Assembly (NCBI GenBank): GCA_030998225.1
Contig: JAPYXD010000723.1
Span: forward strand, 23,391,501-23,455,500
Reading direction: 5' to 3'
DNA length: 64,000 nucleotides
DNA from: Diplolepis rosae
Taxonomy: Eukaryota > Arthropoda > Insecta > Hymenoptera > Diplolepididae
Part shown: in pieces, positions 44,101 through 54,533 of the stretch
How the letters are laid out: each line of letters begins with the position of its first letter
Position numbering within the stretch: position 1 is the first letter of the stretch
Translations under genes and position numbers: made by a program
Notes under the pieces: generated by a model
The model's input: only the letters and a program-made list of their open reading frames with translations
The model's database searches: none
What the model was told of the DNA's origin: nothing

Positions 44101-44480
44101 TACGTACAAAACATCGCTAACACATATTTCAGCGATTTTTTGTTTACTTTTCCCAAGAGAACACTTTATTGAGCCTGAACCGATCCCTTGCACTGCAGCT
44201 AATTTTCCGTCGTCCGCAAGACGCACATGGCCCTTCCTGTTTGAGTCAAACGTTTTGAAGAAATCCTTTGTATTTACCATGTGGCTTGTCGCCCCTGAAT
44301 CGACGACCCAAACGTCGCTTTCTTTCACGGTTAAACACGCATCTTTGGACGCTTTTCCATCTCTTGCAAGCAAGCAAAAATCTTGACGCCTTTCTTCGGC
44401 TGCTTTATTGGCCTTTTCTTTGTTTTTCCAAGCCTTATACTTGATGCACTCACTCTTGAAGTGCCCAGACTTCTTGCAGA
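41167..44480 (-). pseudogene. Copia-2 protease, integrase, RT and RNase H
   Basis: Nearly complete pol, open from the Gag knuckle (about 44480) to TAA before 41167. Counted from the codon at 44373: protease Asp25 in VVDSGATS; integrase ligands H166, H171 and C200/C203 region; triad D231, D294, E330 with DD35E spacing; acidic Ser/Glu linker at 500-515; RT catalytic Asp665 in HFDAKTAFLNG, YVDD at 750-753; RNase H motifs DADWAED, SSTEAEYIALAEA, YEDNQSC; C-terminus MTADMLTKPL. No in-frame stop. There is no ATG at 44373: the frame depends on fusion with gag, which is lost by the frameshift. Sequence here that copia-1 lacks shows both copies come from related but distinct lineages. Confidence 0.9.
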
Positions 44481-45010
44481 AAACTTCTTGCTTTGCGAAC
44501 CATTACTTATATTTTTGAACGTTGACTTCATTGCAGCTTCACTATCGTAATTTTCTTTTGTATACTTCGACCCTAAACGTTTTTTGTACTCGTCAATCAG
44601 TTTACCTTTTACGAGATCAACCGTTAAATCCTTATCGGGTCTACCTTCCAAAGTCGTGACTAAAGTGTCATACGAATCTGGTAAACTTTGAAGTAACAGA
44701 GCTGCTTGGAGTTCATCTGTCAGGTGTTGACCGAGTGCTGCTAACTGATTAATATTGTTTAGAAAATCGGTGATGTGTTGCTCCATATCACCACCCTCTT
44801 TCAAAACAGATCTGCATATGCTTTTCAGCAAAAACACTCTACTTGTCACCGTCGATTTTTGATGATAAGATTTTAGTGCTTCCCACGCATCTTTCGCGGT
44901 TCGCTTGCCCCTTATGTGCATCATTTGATTGTCTTCGATGAGAAGACCGATTGTTGCACGAGCTTGGCTGTCTTTTTCTGTCCACGCTGCGTCGGCTGGC
45001 GTTACCAACC
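44470..45010 (-). pseudogene. Copia-2 Gag, start deleted
   Basis: The open frame begins at the LTR edge without an ATG and enters Gag at TPADAAWTEKDSQAR. It covers the Gag_pre-integrase-free UBN2-like region (AKDAWEALKSYHQ, LLLQSLPDSYDTLVTTLE) and runs to the knuckle. There the frame slips (KKFSARSLG instead of a CX2C start); the CCHC pattern CKKSGHFKSEC is present in the next frame. The 54 codons that follow to 44331 in the gag frame are out-of-frame read-through. Confidence 0.85.
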
Positions 45011-45425
45011 TGTTGTTAATATATGCTGTTTATAAAGAGTCTTTATTTACAGACAAACATAAATTACACAGAGTAAAACAGTACCTAGGAATAAAATGTC
45101 AAATGTAACACAATGATACACGCAATATAACACACTGCAAATATATATATAAATGTAGTCTTCAATGATAATATTGTACTATGAAACTGAAACTTTATGT
45201 GAAAGCAAAAGGAACTCTTGTGGGTGGTTTACTCTTGATGTCATACGCCTCGACTGATCCACTGTAGTTACGGAGTATCCTTTATGGGCCAGAGAGTGTC
45301 CGTGGAAAATGCAGGCTTCTATTTTCCTAAACATGTGGCACGCAGACGGCCCTTTATGTGTTTAGAGGATTTTAGGTGTTTCCGCAATTCAAGTTTAAGC
45401 GGTTATCGTTGTATATAAGCCAACA
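45011..45425 (-). repeat. Copia-2 5' LTR
   Basis: 415 bp, two mismatches to the 3' LTR. On the minus strand it starts TGTTGGCTTATATACAACG, a TATA-like start, and ends AACAACA followed by GGTT, the only leftover of the expected tRNA-iMet site. Confidence 0.95.
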
Positions 45426-45860
45426 GTAAGTTCATTCTAATTTTTAGCAAGTCACTTTCTAAAATTTAGTTTAAAACGTTAAAAATATTTAGTAAATTAC
45501 TCATGGGTATTTATCTACAAATATGCTGAAAAGCAGTAAGCAGGTTTTAATTTTTAGCAATTCTCTTTCTAAAATTTAGTTTGAAGCGATACAACATATC
45601 AAGCAAATGATTTGCTATCGATTATCTACAAAAATGCTGAAAAGCTGTGAGTATGTCCTAATTTCTAGCAAGTCACTTTCTAAAATTTAGTACGAAGCAA
45701 TATAAAATATTCATCTGAATGCTTACTAGTATTTATACAATAAGATGCTAAGAAGCAGCGAAAGGATTTCAATTTTTAAGAAGTTATGTGTAAAATTTAA
45801 TTTCTAGCATTATCAAAAGTCTTACTTGATATTGATAAATCAAAAATGTCTTTTTTTTAA
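45426..45860. repeat. 110-bp tandem repeat, right part
   Basis: Four diverged units. The phrase GCTGAAAAGC(A/T)GT(A/G)AG recurs at about 45522, 45631 and 45748, 108-116 bp apart. CACTTTCTAAAATTTAGT recurs in step. Isolated related words (CTAAAATTCAGTAAG) continue at 46200-46230 and 46740-46815. Confidence 0.7.
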
Positions 45861-45932
45861 TTGAAAATTAGAAATACTTGGGGTCTTCTACATTTTTAAT
45901 CCTTCAGTGGCAAACTTCGGTGCCCTAAAATA

Positions 45933-46183
45933 TGTAACCCTGCAATTTTTTCACAAATAGTGATATATTTTCCCAGTCAGTATATAAGGACAGTTCAAAC
46001 TTTTAGTCACAGCGAGAAGCGAGCGATATTTAGACATATATTTGCGTATTATTATATGTATTAGTATTAGGTTCTCGTATACGTTGTAATTAGTATAAAT
46101 ATAGTTTCTAATAAAGCATTTCCTCCTCCCCTGTATTCTAACGGTGTGTCTTATTTCATTTCGATCGTTGCAGCAACTTACCA
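45933..46183 (+). repeat. Putative solo LTR
   Basis: TGTAACCCTGC start, GTATATAAGGAC TATA box at about 45979, AATAAAG at about 46110, and an end ..GCAGCAACTTACCA give an LTR-like order TATA, R region, polyadenylation signal within 250 bp. It sits inside the 110-bp repeat region. I see no target duplication and no second LTR, so the call is tentative. Confidence 0.45.
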
Positions 46184-46230
46184 ACACGTAATAAACCACT
46201 TGCTAAAATTCAGTAAGCCACTTACTAAAA

Positions 46231-46445
46231 CCCGTGTAGTAAAATTTTCTGGCGCTAGTTTGGATCCAGTCTAGACCGTCTAGACTCAGATCTGGCGCAG
46301 TCTAGACATTCTAGCTAGTGGCTAGCTGGAACTGTAACACTCTTGGAAAGTCCTCGGCTAGGAAATCTAGGAAGATGCAACCCAGCTGCTATTCAGACGC
46401 TAGTTAAACTCTAGACTGCATCTTGTTAGCAGCTAATTAGCCAAG
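46231..46445. repeat. Diverged relative of the CCCGTGTGG elements
   Basis: CCCGTGTAGTAAAATTTTCTGG start and internal GATCTGGCGC, CTAGACTCAGATC, CTAGTGGCTAGC words echo 19845 and 31380. Right end not located. Confidence 0.4.
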
Positions 46446-48083
46446 GTGGATAAAAGAATTTTTATAATCAAAATGGGTGTATCATCATGAAAAATTACAA
46501 ATATTTTTAGAGAAATATTTTTTAAATATAATTTTCACCATGTCAATTTTTTTAAAATGGCGAAAGAAATTTGTCATTGATACTTGGGAATTTTCATGTT
46601 ATGGAAGACTAGGCCCCGCCAGATCTTGGGCAGATTTGACCTACCAGACATTAAATTTTGTCACACAGAAATATATAATATAAATTTTTGGGATTAAGAA
46701 AGCATTTTACAGTATATTGCAATAATATTTGCTAGAAATCAGTAATATCGGTCCGAAGCCACCAATCAGCAAGCAACTTGATAAAATTTAGTATAATATC
46801 TGCTAAAATTCAGTCACTCCTTTTTTTGCGCGTGGTCAGTCCACATGATACTGAATACCATATATCGGGAGATACTGACATGCAACTTTGCATTTCTTTT
46901 AAGTTATTTTTACTGGTTAAAGGCAATTCAAAATACTGGGAGATTTCACTGACTGACCGGGCGTAGTACTGACCATAAGAATTTAAGTTTAAAATGTCCG
47001 AATTTCCATTCCACTGCGATCGACATTCTGATTTTTATTATGAAAATACTGATGGTCAGTATTAACTTTTTTGCGTGAACTGTAATGGATTTCTGTTATA
47101 TTTCTACAATATACTATAATATGCAAGTTTATTACCAAACGTAATGTAATTTTACAACATGTTATGTATTGTGATTTAATAACTGATGGTGGCGCTGCTT
47201 CATAGCAAATTCACAACACTTGTATTGTAATTTCGAAAAATGACTTTACGAGTACTGTGATTTACTTTAAAATACCTCGAATGTAATTTTACATTACATT
47301 TTCATTTCTTCTCAATGTGGTTTTTTCCGCGTAGTGAATTTTATTCGTATTAACGTAACAATTTTAAATATCTTTCTGAAGGATAATGGATGAGTTAGCC
47401 CGCTTTTCTTTGTTTCACTGCATTACTACCCCCTCTATACTTATCGCTTCGTCTAACCCCGACGAAAAAGAGACAAAGAGACAAAGACACAAAGAGAGGG
47501 TTGTGAAGTGAGGCTGAGTATTTTCCTCTACAAGTATTCTTGGGCTGTATAGTATATGCGAAGTTGAGTCGAACAGTGTAAAGTAGAGTAGGGTCGAGTA
47601 TAGTGGAGACTTGTCCATGAACAAGTTGGTTTTTACTCTCTGTCGATGTGAGGGTGCAGACAAAAAGGGGAACGAACAAGCTATCTCGTCTGGCGCAAGG
47701 GCGTAATGCACGATGCGCCCTTCTGGTAACCAGGTCAGCTTTACTACACCCACGATTCGTATTTTCCACACCTGTATTTGATCCTGCACTTTATATACAG
47801 ATTCCAAAGCTCTCCTAACCTTAGCTCGTGCTACACTTTCGGTTCAATTTTGTAGTTTTCTAGTACATTTGTAACCCTCAACATTTATGAACTCGACAAT
47901 TGCTCGTACTGCTAACTTCACACTCACGAAATCATACTTGTTATGCGCTTGACACACAAATAACTATTTTTTATACATTTTTCTAACATTAAATAGTGAA
48001 ATAAACGGATCTTCCAGACAATTAATTGAAGAACGCATTTCTATTGTAATTTTACAATACTGTAATGGAAGTTTATGCAACGG
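46446..48083. other. Stretch without recognised gene
   Basis: 47010-47320 shares TTGTATTGTAATTTCGAAAAAT, AAGTACTGT and AATGTAATT(T/C)TACATTACATTTT with 54180-54370, a dispersed repeat. 47395-47815 is less AT-rich with two overlapping minus-strand frames of 124 and 130 codons; neither has a domain, so I do not call a gene. Confidence 0.45.
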
Positions 48084-48310
48084 AAGTACGTTTTTCGCGT
48101 TATTCCTGAAGTGTTTGGTAACATTAGCAAATCGGGAAATATTTGGAGTGGGGATCTTTACCGTACTTGGACGGTAAAACTCATGAACTGTGCATGCGCA
48201 AGCGCTGGTAAAGTCAATTTTACCGTCCAAGTACGATAAAAACCCCCACCCTAAATATTCCCCGATTTGCTAATGTTATACCAAACACTCCCGGAATGAC
48301 GCGAAAAACG
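48084..48310. repeat. Fold-back palindrome with TTTTACCGTCCAAGTAC core
   Basis: Arms of about 95 bp (48084-48178 and 48217-48310) share TTTTTCGCGTTATTCC, GTGTTTGGTA, ACATTAGCAAATCGGG and TACTTGGACGGTAAAA with their complements; the loop is about 38 bp. No TIR-type duplication identified; MITE-like. Confidence 0.75.
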
Positions 48311-48949
48311 TCCTTCCCTTTATATCACTCGTAGATAGCGAAGCGGGATAAATACTCATCATAAACTTTTTGCATTTGGTGCGTTTCGGCACCTGTTTTA
48401 CCGAGTTTCAAAAATATTGGCTCTTTTTTCAAAATTCATTTTTCAACCGTTGGTTCAAACGTGCTGTGCCATTAGGCGCAATAACTCAGCTTCTGTACAT
48501 CCGAATGTCATGGAATTTTGATACAGCATCCATGATGGATGTAGAATTAAATGTCCAAAGATCTAACGGTTGCCACTACTAGTATTGGCGATTTTTGGCT
48601 AGTCTGGAAACTTTTGCAACAGACCTTATATACGTACATAATGACGTTTAATACTGTCTATTTTAATGATATTCCTGACTTATATATATTCGGAATTTCC
48701 TTCCTGAACTCATCATTTTTGAAAGGTCTCTTACCCAAGCAGTGATAAGTTGCATCAGCGATTTTATAAAGGTGCTCGAGTTACGAACGCTTCAAGGTGG
48801 CACGCGACCTTGCTTGGTAATTTTGAGACAATTTAAATCTTAATTCATTTTCTATAGATATTGTAGTCATATATTTTTAAAATATGAAAAAATTGCTGGT
48901 CACCTAGACACGCTCGTAACAACTATCATTTATGCTCCACGAATGAAAA
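48311..48949. other. Spacer, no gene recognised
   Basis: AT-rich sequence with 60-70-codon frames only. Confidence 0.45.
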
Positions 48950-49278
48950 TCCGAGGCATGAGTACTATCTGCTGACAGCCAACAGCTGGTGCAAGTAGAA
49001 AAAAGCTGAAGCTATTGGAGCGAATGTGGAATTTATGGAGTACTATTCGCCACTTCATTCAGATGTGGAAAAGCATATTTGATCAATTTTCGGAGATTTT
49101 TCAAAGCAGGATCTACTGCAAAGATGCTTGAGCGGTTACATGCAAAAAGTAAATGAAAATTTTAATTTGACAATTTTGCGTTTCGCTCCTGAACATCTGC
49201 ATTGCGAGCTAAAAATAATGAAAATTTCAACATCCATGGCAGCAGGATTATTAATTGCAGGATATACTTCAATTTAGT
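48950..49278 (+). pseudogene. Mutator-like transposase C-terminal fragment
   Basis: Translated in pieces it reads HEYYLLTANSWCK, stop, then KHI..IFGDFSKQDLLQRCLSGYMQKVNENFN and LTILRFAPEHLHCELKIM, ending AGYTSI at TAG 49276-49278. The pattern (DSWC, LSxxDLLxxCLxGxTQNxNESxNxxIW, CPK, F..GY) is the C-terminal half of a transposon-borne family that I associate with Mutator-like transposases. One stop and one frame change lie upstream of the QDLLQ block. Family pattern is clear; the superfamily name is from memory. Confidence 0.55.
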
Positions 49279-49679
49279 AAAATATTAGAGCCTTAAGGAT
49301 TACTATTGGAAAGCAGACCGTTGTCTATGTATACGACATGCTGGCTCCGTTTACTGAAGAAAAAAATGTCGCTTTTTATCTATTTATTATATAGTTGAGA
49401 ATCTCTTCATGAATTTTATACTGTTTGTGTAATTGAGTATTTTCAAACGCTGAAAGGGTAAGATATAAGAAACTACAACATTTTTTTTATTTAAGAAATC
49501 GTCACGTTTAGGTCGCCGTTTGAATATTCGAAGCTAAGAAAATTAATCCCAAACGCTCAGGAACATCATCATTGATTTTTCTACTGTATCAGTGAACGAG
49601 AAAAATAAATTAATTCTGTTACATGTGTACTGAAAATACTTTAGCCCACTTTGATAAAATTACGCACGGTACAATAAAA
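49279..49679. other. AT-rich spacer
   Basis: No feature seen. Confidence 0.45.
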
Positions 49680-50010
49680 ACTAAAAGAGCTTAGCACGGC
49701 CTTCGGGCGATGGAGGTTGTAGTGTCTCGATGAATTAGTGAGGCTGATATGAGCTAGCTTTGCCGAGGTAATGATGCCTGGCGGGATTAGGAGCCAGCCC
49801 CTTCGGGACCTTGATCAGGTAGTGCGTATTGAGCACAGATGTGGGAGTCTGTGCTGCTACAGGTGAGTCCGATCCGTCTGTATATTCCGGGACTGCTTAA
49901 GCGGTGGTTAGGCCTCAGGGAACGGGGGTAGGACTACGGTCCGAGGCTGCATCCGTCTTCAACTTTTCCGACCCGCTCCCTTACGCACGATGCGCTGGTG
50001 AAAAAATCAA

Positions 50011-50196
50011 ATGGAAAATTCAAATTTAAATTCGGGGAATAAGGAGTCGTGGGCTTTTTCAGAGGCCCAGGGATGGAGGGACGTCCTTCAGTTCCTAAGG
50101 GAACAGAGTGAAAAAATAGAGAAGCTGGCCAGGGTTCTTAGCGTCATACAGCAGGGTATGCTGAGAAATAACTCTGGCCACGGCTTCAGAAATTGA
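50011..50196 (+). pseudogene. LINE ORF1 N-terminal fragment
   Basis: ATG at 50011, 61 codons, a Gln/Glu/Lys helical segment. ARVLSVIQQGMLRNNSGH matches the ORF1 of LINE-1 (ALSVIQQGMLRNNPGH at about 37440 on the minus strand). The stop at 50194-50196 follows a deletion junction. Confidence 0.75.
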
Positions 50197-50206
50197 GAGG
50201 GGGGAA

Positions 50207-50500
50207 GTGAAGTTCCTACAGCTCAATTTCGGAAGGGTAAGGGGCACCAAGTGCCTTCTGATGCAGATGACCAGGGAGCAGGGGCCGACGTGCTACTCAT
50301 TAGTGAGCAGTATAAATGATCCGAAAACTCTAGTTGGTAGCAGGATGCATCATGGAGGGCCGGGATCCTTATCTGTAGTCCTGATTTGAGCATTGGGGAT
50401 TTTTTGAAGTCCAACGCGGGGTTCGTTTTGGTGGAGGTAGCGGGTGTGCGTGTGTACAGCTGCTACTTCTCCCCTAACGATCCTTCCGAGTGTCTTCGGA
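50207..50500 (+). pseudogene. LINE ORF2 apurinic-like endonuclease, N-terminal piece
   Basis: Would nick target DNA for target-primed reverse transcription. VKFLQLNFGRVRGTKCLL, then in the next frame DVLLISEQY and GFVLVEVAGVRVYSCYFSPNDP, correspond to the first strands of the R1-clade endonuclease (LQ.N..., L.SEQY, V.SCY..P). Frame changes at about 50290 and later. Lacks the catalytic His/Asp end and RT. Confidence 0.7.
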
Positions 50501-50520
50501 ACCCAGACACTCCTCCTTGA

Positions 50521-53500
50521 GAAAAGTCTTAGTATACATTATAATGCAGAACTGTCTGCTTGAATAAGGTATACAAATTTTGATTCAGACATTCTTTAAT
50601 GAAAAGTATATTTTTCTTTTTTTATTAAAAAAAACACTTTTTTAAACTAAAATATGCGAGATATTTAAAAACTTTACAATGCAAAATTTTCTGCTTGAAT
50701 TTAGATCATATTTAAAATATTATAATTGAATTTGATTTTCAAAATCATTTATGTTCAATATCACTTTTCAAAATAAGTATTGTGCTATTTGCATTTGAAT
50801 TGGTTCTGTTTGATTTGATAGTTTGGAGTTAATTTCGTTCAATTTTCACTTTTTGAAATGAATTTTGTTCGATTCAGTTTTTTAGAATAAGTCTAATTCA
50901 ATTTATTTTTTCAAATTAGTTTTGTTAGCTATAATTTTTTAAACTAAGTTTTGTTCAATTTTGTTTCAAATTAGTTTGTTTTATTCAATTATTCGTTTCA
51001 TTTTTCTTTTTTTTTGTTAAATTTTTCCATTTTTGTATTCCAATTTTTTTCATCCTATGATTTTTGTTCATTTGTTATTTTCAAGATAATAATTATATGT
51101 TAATGTTTTTTCACTCTAATTAACTTACTTTTATTCATACATCAGTTTTCGTTTTATTAATATAATGATAGTAATATAGACCGTTTGTTCCATCGGTTTC
51201 TTGGCGCCTATTTGAGTGCCGTTCCGGGTCGTGTACTATATTCCTTGCCGAAGCGGCGAGGCGCGCGATGATTTTCACGCTGTCGCATCTCGCTTCACCA
51301 ATTTTACATGTATCAAACTGATTCTTTTACTAAAATATTCTTGAAACTCCGCAGATTACGGTTCTCGTCACACTTTTTAGAGTTTTCAAAATAAAAATTA
51401 GTTATCACTGAAAAACCGAGAGACAATGCGCGTGGATCACGATTATTTCGGGTATAGTGGCTCTGTGAGGCAGGTTTCCGCAAATTTCCTTATGGAACAA
51501 GTTATCTAATAAACTTAGTTATACTGCGCAACCGGTAAATGAAGACACTATACATTCATATTTCAAATAATCGACTGATCACCATGTGAAACTGAGATAT
51601 TTGATAAGATTCTGTATAGGGTTTTAATTAAAGACAAGTGAAATATCTTAAGTTGAACCATCGGTAACACAGATTACTTAAGTTACCGACAGTTTATGTT
51701 CCCTATAACCTCTACACTGTGAAAAAAAGTTTACAGCATACCGGTGTCTGTTACACATGTGGAGGCTTACATGACTGTACGTACTTCTTAAAATAATTAA
51801 TTCAAGAAAATTCTCTATTGGAAAAGGGGACAAGCGACGTTGCAAACGTATCCAATACGTTAAAGCAGAAGGTATACCTGATATCGAGTCACATGTTGCT
51901 GATACGATTTCCACTTTTTACATATGACATCCGTCATATGTACAGTTGCCTTTAATTTTATATTGAAGCATACATCATACATTTTCTAAGATTCCCTAGT
52001 TTTTCGTAATAGATAACCCAGTTTTACAAAATTTCTTAGAATACAGATGGTGCAACAATGAAAACTGATATCGCTAAGTTTTTTTCAATGAAATCCGGAA
52101 CCACAAGTAGTAAATTGGCTCCAGTTCTTAAGCAAAATGGGGCTAACAGTTTCAAAAAACGTTTTTTTGGCCGTTTCTGCGTACATTTAGAGAAAACACG
52201 TGAGCTGATAGAATCTTCTATGTGGCATCGGATGAAAGCTTGGACCTTGCACTATAAAAGTACTTAGCAAACAACTAGGTGTTATGACCTTTAAGTACTT
52301 ATAAACAGGTTTCTAAAGGAGTCCACACCAAGCCAAACACATACTATTCTGTTCATATACACTATTTTTTTCAGTCTAGTAGCAATAGTTACTCTCCTGA
52401 ACAAACAATCCCCATCTTACCTTAAATGGCTGCACAAACAACTCTTATCCTGCCTTCACTGGCCGATCGACAGCCAAGGATTTTCGCTGCTGCCACCGAT
52501 AGAGAAAACAGTATGCAGCCCGGCGGTAGTGAGCTGTGTGAGGGGAGGCAGATCTAATCGGAAGACCCGAAGGGACAATGGTCCAACTAGAATAACGGCA
52601 ACTTATGACCACAGGCGCGACATCAGTTTCGCCTGCGGAGAATGTTTTGGTTGATGAAGTTCAGCCGGCCACCTCAGGAAGAGAGCCACAGCAGCGTATA
52701 TAATGGTTGTCAGTACACAATGAGGCTGTGATATGCTGCCACTTCGTAATAAAAAAACAGGATATCATCCATTCGGAAAAGACAAGTTTTTTTGAACTAG
52801 GTTTGTCGTGAGGTACTCTGGAATGACAACAGTAACGTACAGAGACCTTTCTCGGATAAGCGAATTATAGAGTAGAACAATCTCCTAAGCAATCGACAAA
52901 TTAACCGCATAAGATGAGAGGTTGATTCCGGATTGCAAGAGCATGAAAGAGATATTCAACAACCTGGACAGCGAATAAAGTCGATGCAGAGTTAAATAAG
53001 TGCATCATGCGTTGTCACTTTACTGCAACAAAGGGTGTGGGTTCTATAAGAAGAGACCAATTTCGTCTCTTTTCGCCTGAATAACCGCACTTGGTTGCAA
53101 GAGTGACGGCGTAGCGCGTTATAGACCAAAAACGCACAATTCTGGTACGACACCTGTTTTCCGAAATTGAAATCGAAACAATCAGAACGCTGGTAAACCA
53201 ACTACCATTTAGAGTAGTTGAACTTCATGAAAATACGGCTAATAAGGGGATTGTTAAGGCTGTGATAGGAGATATTGGAAATGGGGATGAACGTAGTCAT
53301 GGCCTCGATGCTTTGGGGCAGGTCGTTTACCTACAATCTTTCAGACCTCGTTGCTGTGTCGACGCTCTTTCTAAACAAAATATCGCAATTCTAGAACATT
53401 ACAGCGTCTCCGAAGAAACTTTAATTAATTCAGGGAAGTAGAATCATGAAAAATTCATGTAATAACATCTACAGAATTAGACAAAGTTATAAATTCCTCA

Positions 53501-54533
53501 AGGCAAAGGCTGTGTGTTCTATTCGCGAGCCTTCGGCGATACAAGAGGGCTAAGGCAGGAAATATCCACAAAAAGTCTTTTAAAAATGATAAGAAGCGGT
53601 TCTACCTTGAATTTAGTAGAGTACAATTATAAGACAAAGACATTTAAGTTTTTCAAGTGAAAGACATGGCTGTTTATTATTGGTCAGATAAAATTGGGTA
53701 AAATGAAGAAGAGTTAGGCAACACATTGTTCCAGCGGCGAAACGGATTTTACCCGGAAAAGTTTGAACTCAAAATTTGAAACCAGCTGAGTTTATGCAAC
53801 TTATTTTCCACAATATATTTTGAATGGATAAATAACAATCTTAGAATTTGAGGGTAAATTCCCCCGATCAGAAATTTTGTCATGGCCCAGATTAGGCCCA
53901 AACATGGCATTCCTTGTTCAAAATGAAACGCGGTGCCTAATCTTGGCCGGGTCTGGCGGACGGATAATTGCAACGCCCATAAGATTGACTGTTTTAGTTT
54001 TCCGCTAATGTTACCATCAAGATTAAGGAGCAATGGATGTTTTCGATAAAAAAAATCTTTCCTATCTATTAAAATTATTCAAAACTAATCAAAGTTGATC
54101 TTTCTGATCGATTTCAGAATTTTTTAGTTTCCCGTGAAATTCACAAGAGCACAAAAATTACATGGTAACCGAAAAATGGCCCGGACATCGGAAACACAGA
54201 TTGTAATTTCACAACTGAAGGTAGTACCGCTTCACAGTAAGTTTATAACATTTGTATTGTAATTTCGAAAAATTACTTTAAAAGTACTGTAGTTTTCCTT
54301 TAAAATATCTCAAATGTAATTCTACATTACATTTTGGTAACAAAATTTCATTAAAATATTGTAAAAACACAATAATGTTTAAGAGGGTCTTCGGTAGTAA
54401 CGGAAGAAAAGAAATGTTCATCGGTTTGTCCACTGCACCTTTGCGAGGAGAGGCCTTCCGAAAAATCTGGGTCATTGGTTCACATGATATCTCAAGTTCG
54501 GTTTGTCTGAAATGAGAAACGTATAGTGTTTTT
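50521..54533. other. Long stretch without a recognised gene
   Basis: 50560-50700 has AAAATATG(C/T)GAGATA-type phrases seen in the 55 and 62 kb repeats. 50720-51060 is dominated by TTTTGTTCAATTTT-like simple sequence. 51180-51310 is a GC-richer island. 53124-53441 on the plus strand is open for about 105 codons without ATG, containing KGIVKAVIGDIGNGDERSHG; I recognise no family and it may be a pseudogene scrap. 54180-54370 repeats 47.0-47.3 kb. A 78-codon minus frame at 51914-51678 and a 94-codon one at 54033-53749 have no domain. Confidence 0.4.

Larger units (their letters stand above)
40716..45430 (-). mobile_element. Copia-2: Ty1/copia retrotransposon, young, primer site lost
   Basis: Two 415-bp LTRs (40721-41135 and 45011-45425) differ at only two positions. 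The perfect 5-bp duplication GTAAG flanks them (40716-40720, 45426-45430). On the minus strand the 5' LTR is followed by GGTT, then directly by gag codons: the rest of the primer site, the leader and the gag start are deleted. One small frameshift in the Gag knuckle splits gag from an otherwise open pol of about 1068 codons. Target is a 110-bp tandem repeat. Confidence 0.95.
49680..50520 (+). mobile_element. Third R1-like LINE remnant: 5' UTR, ORF1 start, endonuclease start
   Basis: A GC-rich leader (about 49680-50010) with R1-like texture, then ORF1 codons, then a junction at about 50197 straight into the N-terminus of ORF2. It ends near 50520 in AT-rich sequence. Internal and 3' deletions removed most of ORF1 and everything after the first third of the endonuclease. 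It links the ORF1 type of LINE-1 with an ORF2 endonuclease. Confidence 0.75.

Noticed and set aside
45426..45860. CRISPR-like array
   Set aside because: Units are about 110 bp, diverged and without unique spacers; the genome is eukaryotic.
47395..47807. Two overlapping minus-strand frames of 124 and 130 codons
   Set aside because: Mutually exclusive, no domain, Leu/Ser/Pro-rich low-complexity character.
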